Of a stretch of 64,000 bases of DNA, positions 62,910-64,000 are shown piece after piece; the stretch's first letter is position 1, and the number at the start of each line of letters is the position of its first letter. Both the position numbers and the translations under genes were made by a program. The DNA is from Liolophura sinensis (lineage: Eukaryota; Mollusca; Polyplacophora; Chitonida; Chitonidae). The DNA lies in contig NW_027017956.1 of assembly GCF_032854445.1 (NCBI RefSeq), positions 248,001-312,000 on the forward strand, given 5' to 3'. The notes below the pieces were generated by a model, which saw only the letters and a program-made list of their open reading frames with translations, ran no database searches and was not told the DNA's origin.

Positions 62910-63795
62910 AAGAATTATTTTTAGAATAAATCGCTTCCAAACTCTGGTATATTCACCTTAGTTTAACTAAACGCCATCATATCGTATTTATGTTAATTAC
63001 ATGTAATATTGTAATAGGCATGTTCTTAAGTCAAGTGGCCCTTTGTTAGACTGTTTAGCCTTTCAAAACGAAAAATACAGGTATGCATATTTAAGAGAAC
63101 TTAAGTTTGTCCTTTTTTAAAACCATTTTCTTCATTCCTCAATGAAAAATACATGCATTGTTTCGCACCCCTATTTGCAGCGTACTGGCAATGGGCCAAA
63201 TGTGTAGAATACGATATCTATAAAATTAATCTGACTGCAATAAGATCAGAAAATTCGACCCCAATTCTTTGATGGTTTTCTCTACGGTTCTTCTATATCG
63301 GGACTAGTCTTGCTGACAATGGTAACTCATGCTCGTCGGCAGGTACACGTACGTTAATGAGATCAATAACTTTGTCTCTTTCTTTCAGGACAAATATGTA
63401 ACTTATTAAACTAACGGTTTTGACAGATAAATGTTACAGCTCTGTGATCTCATCATGTTAGAAATGAAATAACAAATGCGATATAGACGTACTTGAGATC
63501 CTAATATTTTTTTTCCAGAGTGCTTACGGTGGACTTCGTTTGGATTCTGTGAGGGTTTTGATAGGTCTGTTATATGTTAATTGTGTATTACTGAAAACTC
63601 GCTCCACTAATATTATATGTACAAACATGTTTGCTTAAAGCCTTCCTTTCACTAGGAAATGAAATAGCCTGAGTAGGAGCCTTGTCAGGTGGGGTTATGT
63701 ATGGGAGGACTAAGGTTTGCCTGAAGTGAAAGACATAGGTACAGTAAATGGCGCAGAGACATACATGTCTTTACAGATAAATGTTATCTGATCGT
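62910..63795 (+). repeat. Spacer A17 (886 bp)
   Basis: A8 subfamily with private atatctataaaatt and ggaaatgaaatagcc. Confidence 0.9.
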
Positions 63796-64000
63796 CAGTT
63801 GCACAGACCGGCCCGGATAGCACAGTTGGTAGAGCGTCCGCTTCGGGACCGGTAGATCCAGGATCAATCCTTGGTCGAGTCACACCTAAGACTTTAAAAG
63901 AGGAAGTTGTAACTTCCTCGTTTGGCGTTCAGCATGAAGGGGATAGTGCAACGACTGGTTGACCCGTTTCAGCATAATGGCTCGGGCGGGGCGGCTTACT
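63796..64000 (+). mobile_element. tRNA-derived SINE copy 17, cut by window end
   Basis: Left target-site duplication at 63796-63806, then the first 194 bp of the element, with the perfect hairpin and the aaggggatag variant. Confidence 0.86.

Larger units (their letters stand above)
60917..64000. repeat. Right-domain higher-order repeat, copy V, rearranged and cut by window end
   Basis: Spacer and SINE are followed directly by a short 713-bp array and a further spacer. No C spacer is present. The arrangement resembles the extra cassette of copy II (39847-42766) rather than the start of a canonical unit. Confidence 0.85.

Noticed and set aside
1-64000. Ribosomal or 5S gene spacer, or telomeric repeat
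   Set aside because: No rRNA-like sequence between the repeats and no TTAGGG-type runs seen.

Overview
The window holds no convincing protein gene. It is one continuous block of composite tandem repeats from a eukaryotic, probably molluscan, genome. The molluscan guess rests on a tRNA-derived SINE whose 3' end (a motif ending in gttaaaccccaagc followed by an ACTC repeat) resembles SINE ends I associate with marine gastropods and bivalves. That link is from memory and no search was run. Organism and chromosomal position are not provable from the sequence.

Four building blocks recur. (1) Arrays of an AT-rich satellite with a 41-bp monomer; 17 arrays make up about 36.7 kb, or 57% of the window. 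(2) A non-repetitive spacer, called A here, which is exactly 886 bp in all 17 copies whose start is visible; an 18th copy is cut by the window start. (3) One SINE of 362-367 bp at the 3' end of every spacer, always flanked by the same 11-bp target-site duplication cagttgcacag. The SINE therefore inserted once, before amplification. (4) In seven copies, a 707-bp second spacer, called C, carrying a 30-bp minisatellite and a degenerate minus-strand coding remnant with a short TAAG-like tail. In the other spacers C is absent and the SINE flank joins the 41-bp array directly.

Layout: the left domain (1 to about 26.4 kb) contains a tandem duplication with a period of 10,298 bp (1-9612 and 10299-19910). 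By eye it is almost identical; the few differences I found cluster at 6.45-6.92 kb. A 3,122-bp tandem step follows (17558-20679, then 20680 onward), and then a long rearranged array (22662-26375). The right domain (26376-64000) is a higher-order repeat of about 7,486 bp, ordered spacer-SINE-C-array-spacer-SINE-array. Its copies start at 26376, 33863 (expanded to 12,123 bp), 45986, 53472 (short by one 41-bp monomer) and 60917 (incomplete and rearranged).

Nothing here acts as an operon or pathway. The evident process is repeated unequal exchange and segmental duplication: array lengths range from 566 to 4,002 bp while the spacer does not change length. The short open frames present are explained by the spacer, SINE, minisatellite or satellite and are not called as genes. 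The most unusual points are the fixed-length spacer-SINE cassette, the two junction classes with their recombinants, the chimeric arrays, and a per-monomer inverted repeat in the satellite.
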